Part shown: positions 9,263-17,181 of the stretch, one piece after another
Layout of the letters: every line of letters begins with the position of its first letter
Numbering within the stretch: the stretch's first letter is position 1
DNA from: Dyadobacter sp. CY356
Lineage (GTDB): Bacteria > Bacteroidota > Bacteroidia > Cytophagales > Spirosomataceae
Direction: 5' to 3'
Assembly: GCF_021440195.1 (NCBI RefSeq)
Contig: NZ_JAJTSZ010000012.1
Location: forward strand, 1 to 64,000
DNA: 64,000 nt
Position numbers and translations under genes: made by a program
Notes under the pieces: generated by a model
The model's input: only the letters and a program-made list of their open reading frames with translations
Told to the model about the DNA's origin: nothing
Database searches by the model: none

Positions 9263-9487
9263 CTAATTACATCCGCAGCCGCCACTCGATTTTGTACCCG
9301 CAGCCGGTGTATCGCCCTCCCGGATACTTTCCACGTATTCCTCAAATTTTTTCCCGGAATTGCCTCCCATCTGCATTTCCGGATCGTTCAGGTATACGCG
9401 CTGATAGGGTTTTACAGGTTTGCAGCTGAATCCAATAAAGATCAGCACGATACCTGAAATAAAAATATATAGTTTATTCTTCCGCAT
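9263..9487 (-). CDS. DUF4266 small lipoprotein with Cys-rich tail
   Basis: This 74-residue lipoprotein has the signal peptide and lipobox IGFSC, then KPVKPYQRVYLNDPEMQ and a C-terminus ending GGCGCN. That short VKPY...DP...GGCGC layout is the DUF4266 pattern. The start chosen is the internal ATG giving MRKNKLYIF, which provides a normal signal peptide. The longer in-frame start would overlap apbE by 59 bp, against 14 bp with this one. The terminal Cys pair could be a metal or redox site. That is inference from the neighbouring thioredoxin gene. Confidence 0.75.
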   Translation of the reverse strand: MRKNKLYIFISGIVLIFIGFSCKPVKPYQRVYLNDPEMQMGGNSGKKFEEYVESIREGDTPAAGTKSSGGCGCN

Positions 9488-10403
9488 TTTTAAAGTTAAG
9501 GTTTCGTGAGGGAAACACTTCATTTTGGTCATTAATAATCAGGCAATGTGTTTGTGGAAGCTGGTTGATGAAATGCAAACCAATATCAACACCCATCACA
9601 TAAACAGCAGTTGCAAGCGCATCACATAACTCAGCACCCGGACTAATCACGGTCACGCTTTTGATACCGCTCACAGGCTTTCCTGTTCTGGGATCAATAT
9701 TATGCGAAAATCGTTTTCCCTTGTGCATAAAAAACTGCTCATAATCTCCGGAAGTAGCAACGGAAGCATTTTCAACCGGTAAGTAACACAAAACTTCATT
9801 GCGCGCATCCGGATTGGCAATACCAATCTGCCATAGTCTCTCTTCTGATTTCTTGCCAATCACCGTTAAATCTCCGCTTGCATTGATCACGCCATTTTGC
9901 ACGCCCTTTGCGAGCCATAATTGTTTCACTTTATCGGCAGCATAACCCTTTCCGACTGCTGCAAAACCTATGTGCATTCCTTTCTTTTTTAGAAAAATAA
10001 AATTATCGCCCAAAAAAGAAATATGCTGTGAGCCTACAAAAGAAGCTGCCTTTTTTACTGCGTGTTTTTCAGGATAGACAAATTGCTCATTCTTAAAATT
10101 ATACAACTTTTTTAACGGTCCGACAGTAATATCAAAAGCACGTTGCGTCAGGTTTGAAATGTTGACGCATCGTTTGATCAGTTCATAAACTTCAGTATCA
10201 ACTTGCACAGGTCTAATTCCTGCATTTTTATTAAGCTGAGAAGTAAAAGATGATTCATCAAATTCGGTAAGCAACCTTTCCAAACGTTTGATTTCGTCTC
10301 TCCCTTCCTGCAAAAGTTCTTCCGCTTTTAATTTATCATCATCAACAATGATCAGTTCAAAGGCCGAACCCATCAACTTTTCGACCAGCCGGAACTCAAT
10401 CAT
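9474..10403 (-). CDS. apbE: FAD:protein FMN transferase (ApbE family), no signal peptide
   Basis: This 309-residue ApbE-fold protein contains FDITVGPL, the GKGYAADKV segment, GVINASGDLTVIG, HNIDPRTGKPVSG and the late metal-binding Asp of DALATAVYVMG. Characterised ApbE enzymes attach FMN through a phosphodiester bond to Thr/Ser of target flavoproteins. Most are exported lipoproteins, but this one has no signal peptide, so a cytoplasmic site is suggested. It overlaps the thioredoxin gene by 8 bp and the DUF4266 gene by 14 bp, a tight operon. No obvious substrate with the usual flavinylation motif is encoded nearby. Confidence 0.88.
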   Translation of the reverse strand: MIEFRLVEKLMGSAFELIIVDDDKLKAEELLQEGRDEIKRLERLLTEFDESSFTSQLNKNAGIRPVQVDTEVYELIKRCVNISNLTQRAFDITVGPLKKLYNFKNEQFVYPEKHAVKKAASFVGSQHISFLGDNFIFLKKKGMHIGFAAVGKGYAADKVKQLWLAKGVQNGVINASGDLTVIGKKSEERLWQIGIANPDARNEVLCYLPVENASVATSGDYEQFFMHKGKRFSHNIDPRTGKPVSGIKSVTVISPGAELCDALATAVYVMGVDIGLHFINQLPQTHCLIINDQNEVFPSRNLNFKNAEE

Positions 10404-10833
10404 TTAAGCGTTGCAAATGATTTTTCAATTCGCTTACAAATTCCTGTGGCGTCTGGTTTGCATATTCAATAATTTCTGACTGAGATCCATCCGAAGAAAT
10501 AAGTACCAGATTGGGGAAAACACCTTTGGGATTATATTTTTCTGCCAGGGCTTCGTTTTGCTCAACAACATCTTTGGGAAGTTTTGTTCTTTGAGGAAAG
10601 TCAGCAACCACAATATCCAGATTTTCTTTCGCAAATGTTTCAAATGCAGGATCACTCAGTACCTTCTTTTTAAACTGAATACAACCTTTACACCAATCAG
10701 AACCCGAAAAAACGATAAATTTTGTTTTTTCAGACGTGGTATTTTGAGTAGTTTCAATCTTCTGCTGCTTCGTAAAACCCGTAGAAACCGGATTAACAAT
10801 ATGTGTCAAAAAAACCAGGACCAGTGAAATCAT
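10396..10833 (-). CDS. Exported thioredoxin-fold protein (first gene of the ApbE/DUF4266/DUF3570 module)
   Basis: This 145-residue protein has an N-terminal hydrophobic signal (ISLVLVFLTHIVNP) and a thioredoxin fold. The redox motif is SDWCKGCIQFKKKVL, a CxxC, and a cis-Pro segment KGVFPNLVL follows. The Trp-Cys-x-x-Cys arrangement resembles DsbD-gamma or thioredoxin_7 type proteins that act in the periplasm. It is the promoter-proximal gene of the four-gene module. It probably reduces or protects a partner from the same operon, which is inference. Confidence 0.85.
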   Translation of the reverse strand: MISLVLVFLTHIVNPVSTGFTKQQKIETTQNTTSEKTKFIVFSGSDWCKGCIQFKKKVLSDPAFETFAKENLDIVVADFPQRTKLPKDVVEQNEALAEKYNPKGVFPNLVLISSDGSQSEIIEYANQTPQEFVSELKNHLQRLND

Positions 10834-11124
10834 ATTTGTCAGGAGTTAAGGTCATTCTTTTCAAACAGCGAATGGGTGGGTTAGTTCCCTATTATTTGAA
10901 ACGTCATTTTTTAAATTCAATGTATATCATTTGTTCTTAAAAAAGCAGGCACTCCGCATCACTCTACGGAAAAAATTCTATTCAAAGTTGCGTGCTCCAA
11001 TCAATTATTTGGTTTTGCCATTTAACTTCCTGTTTATTTTGTAAAATTGCGGTTTCTTTGTCCGCACAAGAAAAAGTCTTTTGCTCATATCTATTCTACC
11101 ATAACAAAAAAATATTTTCCTTTC

Positions 11125-12180
11125 ATGAATGCTGCACTTATTTCCGGAATTCAGCAAGTTGGTCTTGGTGTTCAAAATGTACCGGAAGCCTGGCTATGGT
11201 ATCGCCGTATTTTGGGTTTTGACGTGCCTGTTTTTGACGACAAAGCAGAAGCTCCATTGATGACTCCATATACAGGAGGTGCTGTGCATCAGCGACATGC
11301 AGCATTGGCATTAAATCTGGCAGGAGGTGGCGGACTTGAAATCTGGTCATTTACCAGCCGTGTTTCGCAGCCTGCCAATTTCAAACTTGAACTGGGAGAT
11401 TTAGGAATTAATGCGATTCGCTTTAAAGCACCGGATGTGAAAAAAGCGCATGAATGGGTAAAATCACAATCAAAAGAAGCCGTTGGGCCACTGGTAACAC
11501 TACCGGAAGGAGAAGGTTTCTGGGGAAAAGACCCTTATGGCAATATTTTTCAGATCACCAGTGATACTTCCTGGTTTCAAAATACAGGAAAACCGGTTGG
11601 TGGCGTAGCCGGGGTTGTTATGGGAGTTTCAGACATTCACAAATCGATTTTATTCTATCAGACTCTGATCCAAAACCTGGAAGTGGTTTATGACAAAACC
11701 GGCGTTTTTGATGATTTGCAGACCACTGTTTCAGGCCAACGTTTCCGCCGTGTTTTGCTTCGTAAAAACTTTACTCCCGAAGGCGCTTTCAGCCGTCTTT
11801 TAGGAAATATCCAGATTGAATTGTTACAGGCATTAGACCGTGAACCTAAAAAACTTTTTGAAAACCGTTTCTGGGGCGATTGCGGCTATATTCATTTGTG
11901 CTTCGATGCGCTGGATCTGGCCACTTTAAAAACAAAAGTTCAGGCGCAGGGATATCCTTTTACGGTAGACAGCGAGTCCTCATTTGGTATGGAATCAGCA
12001 GCAGGACGATTTGCTTATGTGGAAGATCCTGATGGCACGCTAATAGAAATGGTGGAAACGCACAAACTCCCGATACTGAAAAAAATAGGCTGGTTCCTTG
12101 ATATTCAAAAAAGAAAACATCAAAAACCTTTGCCCGACTGGATGTTGAAAATGATGGGACTGAACCGGGTAAAAAACTAG
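11125..12180 (+). CDS. Two-domain VOC-family (glyoxalase/dioxygenase fold) protein
   Basis: This 351-residue protein has two VOC modules. The first runs from about residue 5 to 135 (GIQQVGLGVQNVPEAWLWYR ... DPYGNIFQI). The second runs from about 150 to 320 (AGVVMGVSDIHKSILFYQTL ... YVEDPDGTLIEMVE). Each ends in the usual Asp-Pro-x-Gly strand and a metal-ligand-like Glu or Gln. Family members are lyases, dioxygenases or resistance proteins, and the substrate here cannot be assigned. ATG 11125 is preferred to an upstream in-frame non-ATG start at 11047, since the VOC fold begins right after it. Confidence 0.8.
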   Translation: MNAALISGIQQVGLGVQNVPEAWLWYRRILGFDVPVFDDKAEAPLMTPYTGGAVHQRHAALALNLAGGGGLEIWSFTSRVSQPANFKLELGDLGINAIRFKAPDVKKAHEWVKSQSKEAVGPLVTLPEGEGFWGKDPYGNIFQITSDTSWFQNTGKPVGGVAGVVMGVSDIHKSILFYQTLIQNLEVVYDKTGVFDDLQTTVSGQRFRRVLLRKNFTPEGAFSRLLGNIQIELLQALDREPKKLFENRFWGDCGYIHLCFDALDLATLKTKVQAQGYPFTVDSESSFGMESAAGRFAYVEDPDGTLIEMVETHKLPILKKIGWFLDIQKRKHQKPLPDWMLKMMGLNRVKN

Positions 12181-12203
12181 CGGGTAAAATTATAATAAAA
12201 TAA

Positions 12204-12246
12204 AAATGCTCTGATGCTTTCTTAAATTGAAAACATCAGAGCATTT
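12204..12246. terminator. Bidirectional intrinsic terminator
   Basis: A perfect 13 bp stem (AAATGCTCTGATG at 12204-12216 with its complement at 12234-12246) lies between convergent genes ending at 12180 and 12271. A-rich sequence on the left and T-rich sequence on the right suit termination in both directions. Confidence 0.85.
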
Positions 12247-12270
12247 CTATTTATCAGCGTTATTAAGTTT

Positions 12271-13281
12271 TTATCGATAACGATTTCCTAGCCAAGCTAA
12301 TATAGGCAAAGCAGCAAATACCGCAAGTGCAACTTTAAATCCAGCAAATATGCCAACAATTCCGGCAATTAAAAGCACGATAACGGGATAAAGATAAAGA
12401 AGCAAACCAAACAAAGCTGAATCATAAAAAACGGATCTTGCCGTTATTTTTGATACTTTTTTATCAAAAGCACGATAAATCGGCCGATGAATAAGGCGGC
12501 CAAACCAGCCTAATCCTTGTAACAAAAAGTTGCCTTTTGAAGGAATTGAATTGGGGCCAAAAAAATGATCAAAAGCCCGTTCCCGCTCTTCTTTTGTAGC
12601 TGTTTCAGGAATCGTCAGAATTTCCTGATTCATCTTGAACTGCAAAATTTCGTTAAATTCCCGAAGCCATTTTTCATAGTCTTCCGGATCGGTTTTGATA
12701 TCCGTATGATGAATTGCATCACCAAAACGGATTGCAGTTCGTTTCCCGGTACCACGATAATGTTCATAGTTCATCCCGATCGGAATCACCTGCATTTCCT
12801 TCAGATTACTTTCACCAAACCACGCCTGATGTGCCATTCTCGCCGTTCCTTTTCCCAACGGACGCAGTTTCCACTCATTCACACAAACGCCCTCAGAAAA
12901 GATAATGACGGTATTTCCGTTCTTCATCGCATCCAGACTTTCCTTCGTCGTAACATCCAGACTTAAAACAGCCTGTCGTCCTTCCGAGCCTCTGAAAACC
13001 GGAATCAGATTGATCTGTCTAAGCCAGAAAGCTACTGCGGGTTTTTTAAAAGCATCTCCACGGGCCAGGGTAAAAATGGGCTGACGCAGTGTTGCACCGA
13101 TCACCAATGCATCAAAAAATGAATCCGGATGATTCGAGGCCAATAACAAAGGTCCCTTATTTGGCACTTGATCAAAATTGATAACAAACAACCGGCGAAG
13201 GAAAATTGGCAGTGCCAGACGGATCAAAAAGCGGGAAAAGTAGAAAAAATACAAAATATTAAATGGTAAGTTTCGCTGCAA
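12271..13281 (-). CDS. PlsC-like lysophospholipid acyltransferase
   Basis: This 336-residue membrane-associated acyltransferase has the catalytic NHxxxxD motif at His51-Asp56 (NHPDSFFD). The substrate-binding FSEG motif is at 128-131, and PVFRG lies at about 94-98. After the PlsC domain there are two hydrophobic helices near the C-terminus (about 290-330) that could anchor the protein. The family transfers acyl chains to lysophosphatidic acid or related glycerolipids. The C-terminal extension makes a specialised lipid, rather than the housekeeping PlsC reaction, quite possible. Confidence 0.8.
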   Translation of the reverse strand: MQRNLPFNILYFFYFSRFLIRLALPIFLRRLFVINFDQVPNKGPLLLASNHPDSFFDALVIGATLRQPIFTLARGDAFKKPAVAFWLRQINLIPVFRGSEGRQAVLSLDVTTKESLDAMKNGNTVIIFSEGVCVNEWKLRPLGKGTARMAHQAWFGESNLKEMQVIPIGMNYEHYRGTGKRTAIRFGDAIHHTDIKTDPEDYEKWLREFNEILQFKMNQEILTIPETATKEERERAFDHFFGPNSIPSKGNFLLQGLGWFGRLIHRPIYRAFDKKVSKITARSVFYDSALFGLLLYLYPVIVLLIAGIVGIFAGFKVALAVFAALPILAWLGNRYR

Positions 13282-13414
13282 AAATAATGTTAAATTCTAT
13301 GTTAAAGAAGTAACACAGAATTTCAATTCTTATTTCTGCTGAATATCAATATTTTAACGATTTCCGATGTTTGCTACTCATAGTGACAAACATACATCGT
13401 ATCAGTGAAGTTGT

Positions 13415-13422
13415 TAACTTTG
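13415..13422 (+). promoter_or_regulatory. Candidate -7 box for the kinase-like gene
   Basis: TAACTTTG matches the Bacteroidota TAnnTTTG -7 consensus and lies about 65 bp before the start at 13489. No convincing -33 TTTG is visible at the usual distance. A reverse-strand TATGTTTG at 13387-13394 could serve the divergent acyltransferase gene. Confidence 0.35.
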
Positions 13423-13488
13423 TAACACTTTATCACTAAAAAGTACCCGATTCTATCAAGAATCTAACTAAAAATATTAAGTAAGTTC

Positions 13489-14577
13489 ATGCGTATAAAA
13501 AACTATCCGGCCATTATTGAAAAAGCGTGGGCGGGATTTGATGATTCTATTTCCATTAAGTTGGTTGAAGATATAAGTGCGAAAGTTTCTACCAATCACG
13601 TTTTCCGGGTGACGCTGGACAACGATGATACCGTTATTGCCAAACTTTCCTATTTTGGAAAATATGAACATTTCAAGGAAGACCACCGGATCATTCAGGC
13701 GGCTTCCAATAATTTGCTTTATCCTTTTGAAAATGTTCTGGCAAAATCACTTCTGAAAAATAACCAGGTTTATACCTATCGTTATCAGGAAGATTTTCTG
13801 GATACCTGGGTCGTTTTTTACAATCCGATCCGCGCGATGCACCGTATGCCAAAGAGGCTGGATGAGGACCATATCCGGAAACTTGGCCGGGAGATGGCTA
13901 AATTTCACCTTGCATGCCTTCGTGTGGGGAAATCACTTCCAAAATCTTCGAAAAAATTAAGAACTGATATATATCATTTGCTGGATATCCTGGATACCGA
14001 AGCTGGCCAGTATGAACACCGGATGCATGTTGATTTTCTTAAAGATCAGTGCGAAACCTTTTTGAAAAATATCAATAAACTCGGTGTTATTAACTTTGAT
14101 ATGATGCCGGTTTTTGTTGACTGGAATATTGGAAATTTCTCAGTTACCGACGATCAGCATTTGTTTTCACGCTGGGATTATGACTGGTTCCGGGTATCTT
14201 CCCGGATTCTGGATTTCTACTTTTTCAGCAGGGTTGTTTCCAATGTTGGCGACCGTACTGTGTTTAGTTATCTGATCACGCCGCTGATGGAAGACCGTTT
14301 TATGATTTTCCTGGAAGAGTACCATAAAGTGTATCCGCTTTCAGAAAACGAGGTGCGGTTTATGAAGGAAGCTTACCGGTTTTTTATACTGAATTATGTA
14401 ATAAAATATGGAAAATACTTTTTTCATAGAACTTACTCCACCAAATTGCAGCGAGAAGCCTACGAGCTTTATTTTCCTTCAATTGATACTTTTGATCCTG
14501 AAAAAATCCTAAATCATCTGGGTATTAAGTCAGAACCAAAATTGAGCAGGAAAAAACAGATACTAGATAAACAGTAA
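13489..14577 (+). CDS. Aminoglycoside-phosphotransferase/choline-kinase-like protein
   Basis: This 362-residue protein has a kinase-like fold of the APH/ChoK type. A catalytic-loop motif VFVDWNIGNF contains Asp211 and Asn216, and a metal-binding segment RWDYDWFR contains Asp230. Both spacings fit the HxDxxxxN...DxD pattern, with Val/Phe in place of the usual His. The N-terminal lobe contains VFRVTLDNDDTVIAKLSYFG, which could supply the ATP-binding Lys. The substrate is unknown. The next gene, 17 bp downstream, is a HAD-fold phosphatase homologue, which suggests a shared phosphorylated metabolite. Confidence 0.65.
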   Translation: MRIKNYPAIIEKAWAGFDDSISIKLVEDISAKVSTNHVFRVTLDNDDTVIAKLSYFGKYEHFKEDHRIIQAASNNLLYPFENVLAKSLLKNNQVYTYRYQEDFLDTWVVFYNPIRAMHRMPKRLDEDHIRKLGREMAKFHLACLRVGKSLPKSSKKLRTDIYHLLDILDTEAGQYEHRMHVDFLKDQCETFLKNINKLGVINFDMMPVFVDWNIGNFSVTDDQHLFSRWDYDWFRVSSRILDFYFFSRVVSNVGDRTVFSYLITPLMEDRFMIFLEEYHKVYPLSENEVRFMKEAYRFFILNYVIKYGKYFFHRTYSTKLQREAYELYFPSIDTFDPEKILNHLGIKSEPKLSRKKQILDKQ

Positions 14578-14594
14578 ACCTTGACACCAAATTC

Positions 14595-15443
14595 ATGATT
14601 TTAGACAACTTCAAATCCGTGCTTTCAAAGTACGAAGTCATATTTTTCGATGCATTTGGTGTTCTTAAAACTTACAACGGGCTGATTCCGGGAATCGAAA
14701 ATACATTTGCTTACCTGAAAGAAACCGGAAAAGACTTTTACGTTGTTACAAACGACGCGTCCAGAAGTCCGGAGCAACTGGCCCAGTCGTATGTCAAACT
14801 GGGAATAGATGATGTCACGCCAGACCGTATTATTTCATCCGGCATGCTAGCCCGTGAATACCTGGACCTGAAAGTTAGAAATGGATATGTAGCTTATCTG
14901 GGAACAGAGAATTCTGCTCATTATATCGGTACCGCAGATATTAAAACGTTATCCATCAAGGAGGTAGATTTGAATGATATTTCAGATGTAAATGCCCTGG
15001 TATTTTTGGATGATGAAGGATTCGACTGGAATACTGATCTAACAAAAACGCTTAATTTATTACGCAAACGCAATATTCCTGTCATTGTAGCCAATACGGA
15101 TAAAACATATCCGGCCTCTAAAACACGACTTTCAATTGCGGTTGGTGCTTTGGCAAAAATGATTGAGGATACCATTGGCAGACAATTTATCCGCTTTGGA
15201 AAACCAGATCCGCAAATGTTCATTTTCGCCTATCAGCATATCAAAAACTATCCTAATGTGAGCAAAAGAGATATTCTCATGGTAGGAGATACTTTACATA
15301 CCGATATTTTGGGGGGAAATAAATTTGGACTGGATACTGCGCTGGTACTCACAGGTAATACCCAGGCGATTGATGCAGAAGTGCGCATCAGAAGCACCGG
15401 AATAATCCCGACTTATATTTGCGTATCGGCGGTGGTGGAATAA
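14595..15443 (+). CDS. HAD-superfamily class IIA (NagD-like) protein with altered nucleophile motif
   Basis: This 282-residue HAD protein has motif I FFDAFGVL (Asp19), motif II VVTNDASRS, and motif III/IV in GKPDPQMF followed by MVGDTLHTDILGG. The large cap between motifs II and III is typical of class IIA enzymes. The second acid of the DxD pair is Phe21 instead of Asp. In classical HAD phosphatases that Asp is the general acid/base, so activity may be altered or lost. It is probably co-transcribed with the kinase-like gene. Confidence 0.75.
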   Translation: MILDNFKSVLSKYEVIFFDAFGVLKTYNGLIPGIENTFAYLKETGKDFYVVTNDASRSPEQLAQSYVKLGIDDVTPDRIISSGMLAREYLDLKVRNGYVAYLGTENSAHYIGTADIKTLSIKEVDLNDISDVNALVFLDDEGFDWNTDLTKTLNLLRKRNIPVIVANTDKTYPASKTRLSIAVGALAKMIEDTIGRQFIRFGKPDPQMFIFAYQHIKNYPNVSKRDILMVGDTLHTDILGGNKFGLDTALVLTGNTQAIDAEVRIRSTGIIPTYICVSAVVE

Positions 15444-15473
15444 ATTGATTATGAGACATTAGTGTTGAAATTA

Positions 15474-15935
15474 ATGGATTTATATACTGATGAAAGTGGA
15501 ACGAGTTTAGAGAAAAGCTTTTCCCTAAACATTTCACGTGTCAGATTTTGTATATGTCTATTGCTTTCAAAATATGACGCCAAATTTGACGTTATGCCGG
15601 AACTTGAACTTGAATTATCCGGCGGACGTGCAAAACCTGATATTTCAATTTTTCAAAATCTGGTTTTCAATTGGGAAGAGGATATAATCCGTTATACCGA
15701 ATCTCCAATCACAGCCATTGAAATCCTTTCTCCAACGCAAGCTTACGATGCCTTAACGGGAAAAATCAGGAAAATATATTTCCCAAGTGGTGTGAAATCC
15801 GCCTGGATTCTGATGCCTTCTGTTAAAGCCGTTCAATTATTTCTGCCTGACAACTCCGTTCAGTATTTCACAGATACAATTTTTACAGATCCGGTTACTG
15901 ACATTAAGCTTGATTTGAAGAAGGTATTTAAATAA
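15474..15935 (+). CDS. Uma2-family putative endonuclease
   Basis: This 153-residue protein has a PD-(D/E)xK-like core of the Uma2/DUF820 type: GGRAKPDISIF, then ITAIEILSPTQ, then a Lys-containing helix and SAWILMPSVKAVQLF. The family is abundant in cyanobacteria and Bacteroidota and is predicted to be nuclease-like, but its role is unproven. GTG 15462 and TTG 15465 are possible upstream starts. ATG 15474, giving MDLYTDESG, is preferred. A second family member lies at 18775. Confidence 0.7.
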   Translation: MDLYTDESGTSLEKSFSLNISRVRFCICLLLSKYDAKFDVMPELELELSGGRAKPDISIFQNLVFNWEEDIIRYTESPITAIEILSPTQAYDALTGKIRKIYFPSGVKSAWILMPSVKAVQLFLPDNSVQYFTDTIFTDPVTDIKLDLKKVFK

Positions 15936-15937
15936 AA

Positions 15938-16936
15938 CTATTTCTTAACCGAGAATTTGACATAAAATTCTGTTACCCGTTTTTCCTCTTCTCCGGCTTC
16001 TTTTTCCTTACCCAACAATCTTAACAATAGCACTCTGTTTGCGTGACAATCCGCCGCTACGTAAGAATCCGGAAAAGAACGTGCCGAGCGGGTAAACAGA
16101 TCATATGCCTGTCGAATGGATGTCGTGTCCGTATTTTTCATTAATGCCTGCCCATCCAAAAAATCCTGGTGCCAGCGACGGGCAATGTCATTCATACGCG
16201 CGGCTTCCTCGAAAACCAAAAAAGGCGGAACAGTAACCAATGAATTTTTGGCAATTATTTTTGGAATCGGTTTACTAAAAAAGACTTCCAACGCTTCTGT
16301 ATAGGCAGCCGCTTCTTTACGGTTATACTCCTCCTGCTTCAATTTCTGCTCCTCTTCGGGATTTGAGAAAAATGCAGCTTCTGCTAAAACGCCCGGAATT
16401 CCATATGTTCCCCTTAAAACCTGGGCTCCTGCTTTTGGAAAAATACTGAAATCAGAAGCTACTGAAACCGGACTATTCCCGTTGAATAAACTTTTCGTAA
16501 TGGTCGTGGCCAGTTCTTTTCCCAAAGCAACTCCGGCAAGATTTTCACTCGAATTTCCGTGAAAATAAATGATCGGGAAATCAACTTTGGAATCGGCAGT
16601 AGCATTATGATGAATGGAAACAAAAAGATCTGCCTTGTTATCAACCGCGATTCTGGCACGTCGCCATAATGCGATGGTATCGTCGGTCGTCCTTGTCATC
16701 AATACCTTTGCACCTTTCTCTTCCAGCATTTTCTGCAAAAGTTTGGCTACACGTAAGTTGATCCATTCTTCGCGTTCACCACCCGGGCCAACGCGGTAGC
16801 TGTCTGTGAGTGCCGTCCCGCCATGCCCTGCATCAACACAAATGATCTTGCCGGAAAGGGAACCGGATTTTTTTTGAGAAAAGACATTTTCTCCGGCGAA
16901 GAGAAAAAGAAACACTGCGATTAAATACTTGGTCAT
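15938..16936 (-). CDS. Exported N-acetylmuramoyl-L-alanine amidase (Amidase_3)
   Basis: This 332-residue protein has a signal peptide (residues 1-20, cleaved after VFS) and an Amidase_3 catalytic domain. Zinc ligands are His38 (VDAGHGG), Glu56 and His109 (SIHHNA), and the catalytic Glu is Glu186 (LAEAAFF). It cleaves the MurNAc-L-Ala bond in the periplasm. A C-terminal region of about 110 residues (from about 220) is helical and of unknown role. It converges with the Uma2 gene with only 2 bp between stops. Confidence 0.9.
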   Translation of the reverse strand: MTKYLIAVFLFLFAGENVFSQKKSGSLSGKIICVDAGHGGTALTDSYRVGPGGEREEWINLRVAKLLQKMLEEKGAKVLMTRTTDDTIALWRRARIAVDNKADLFVSIHHNATADSKVDFPIIYFHGNSSENLAGVALGKELATTITKSLFNGNSPVSVASDFSIFPKAGAQVLRGTYGIPGVLAEAAFFSNPEEEQKLKQEEYNRKEAAAYTEALEVFFSKPIPKIIAKNSLVTVPPFLVFEEAARMNDIARRWHQDFLDGQALMKNTDTTSIRQAYDLFTRSARSFPDSYVAADCHANRVLLLRLLGKEKEAGEEEKRVTEFYVKFSVKK

Positions 16937-17181
16937 GGGAATAGGAGTGATTAAATAAAAAACCTGCGTAAGGATATAATTTCAATTTTTAAATTTAATG
17001 TTTATTCAGCCACAAAGACGATTTGTGTGACGTTTTTGTAGCGTTTTAATCAAATTACGAATATCAACATTTTACGTCCCGCTTATCTTGATCAGCATAT
17101 ACAAGGTTATCACAAATCCTGTTAATTTTGGAAAGGATTTGTCTGCTGAATTCCACACACTATCAAATCAAAACCAGTATT

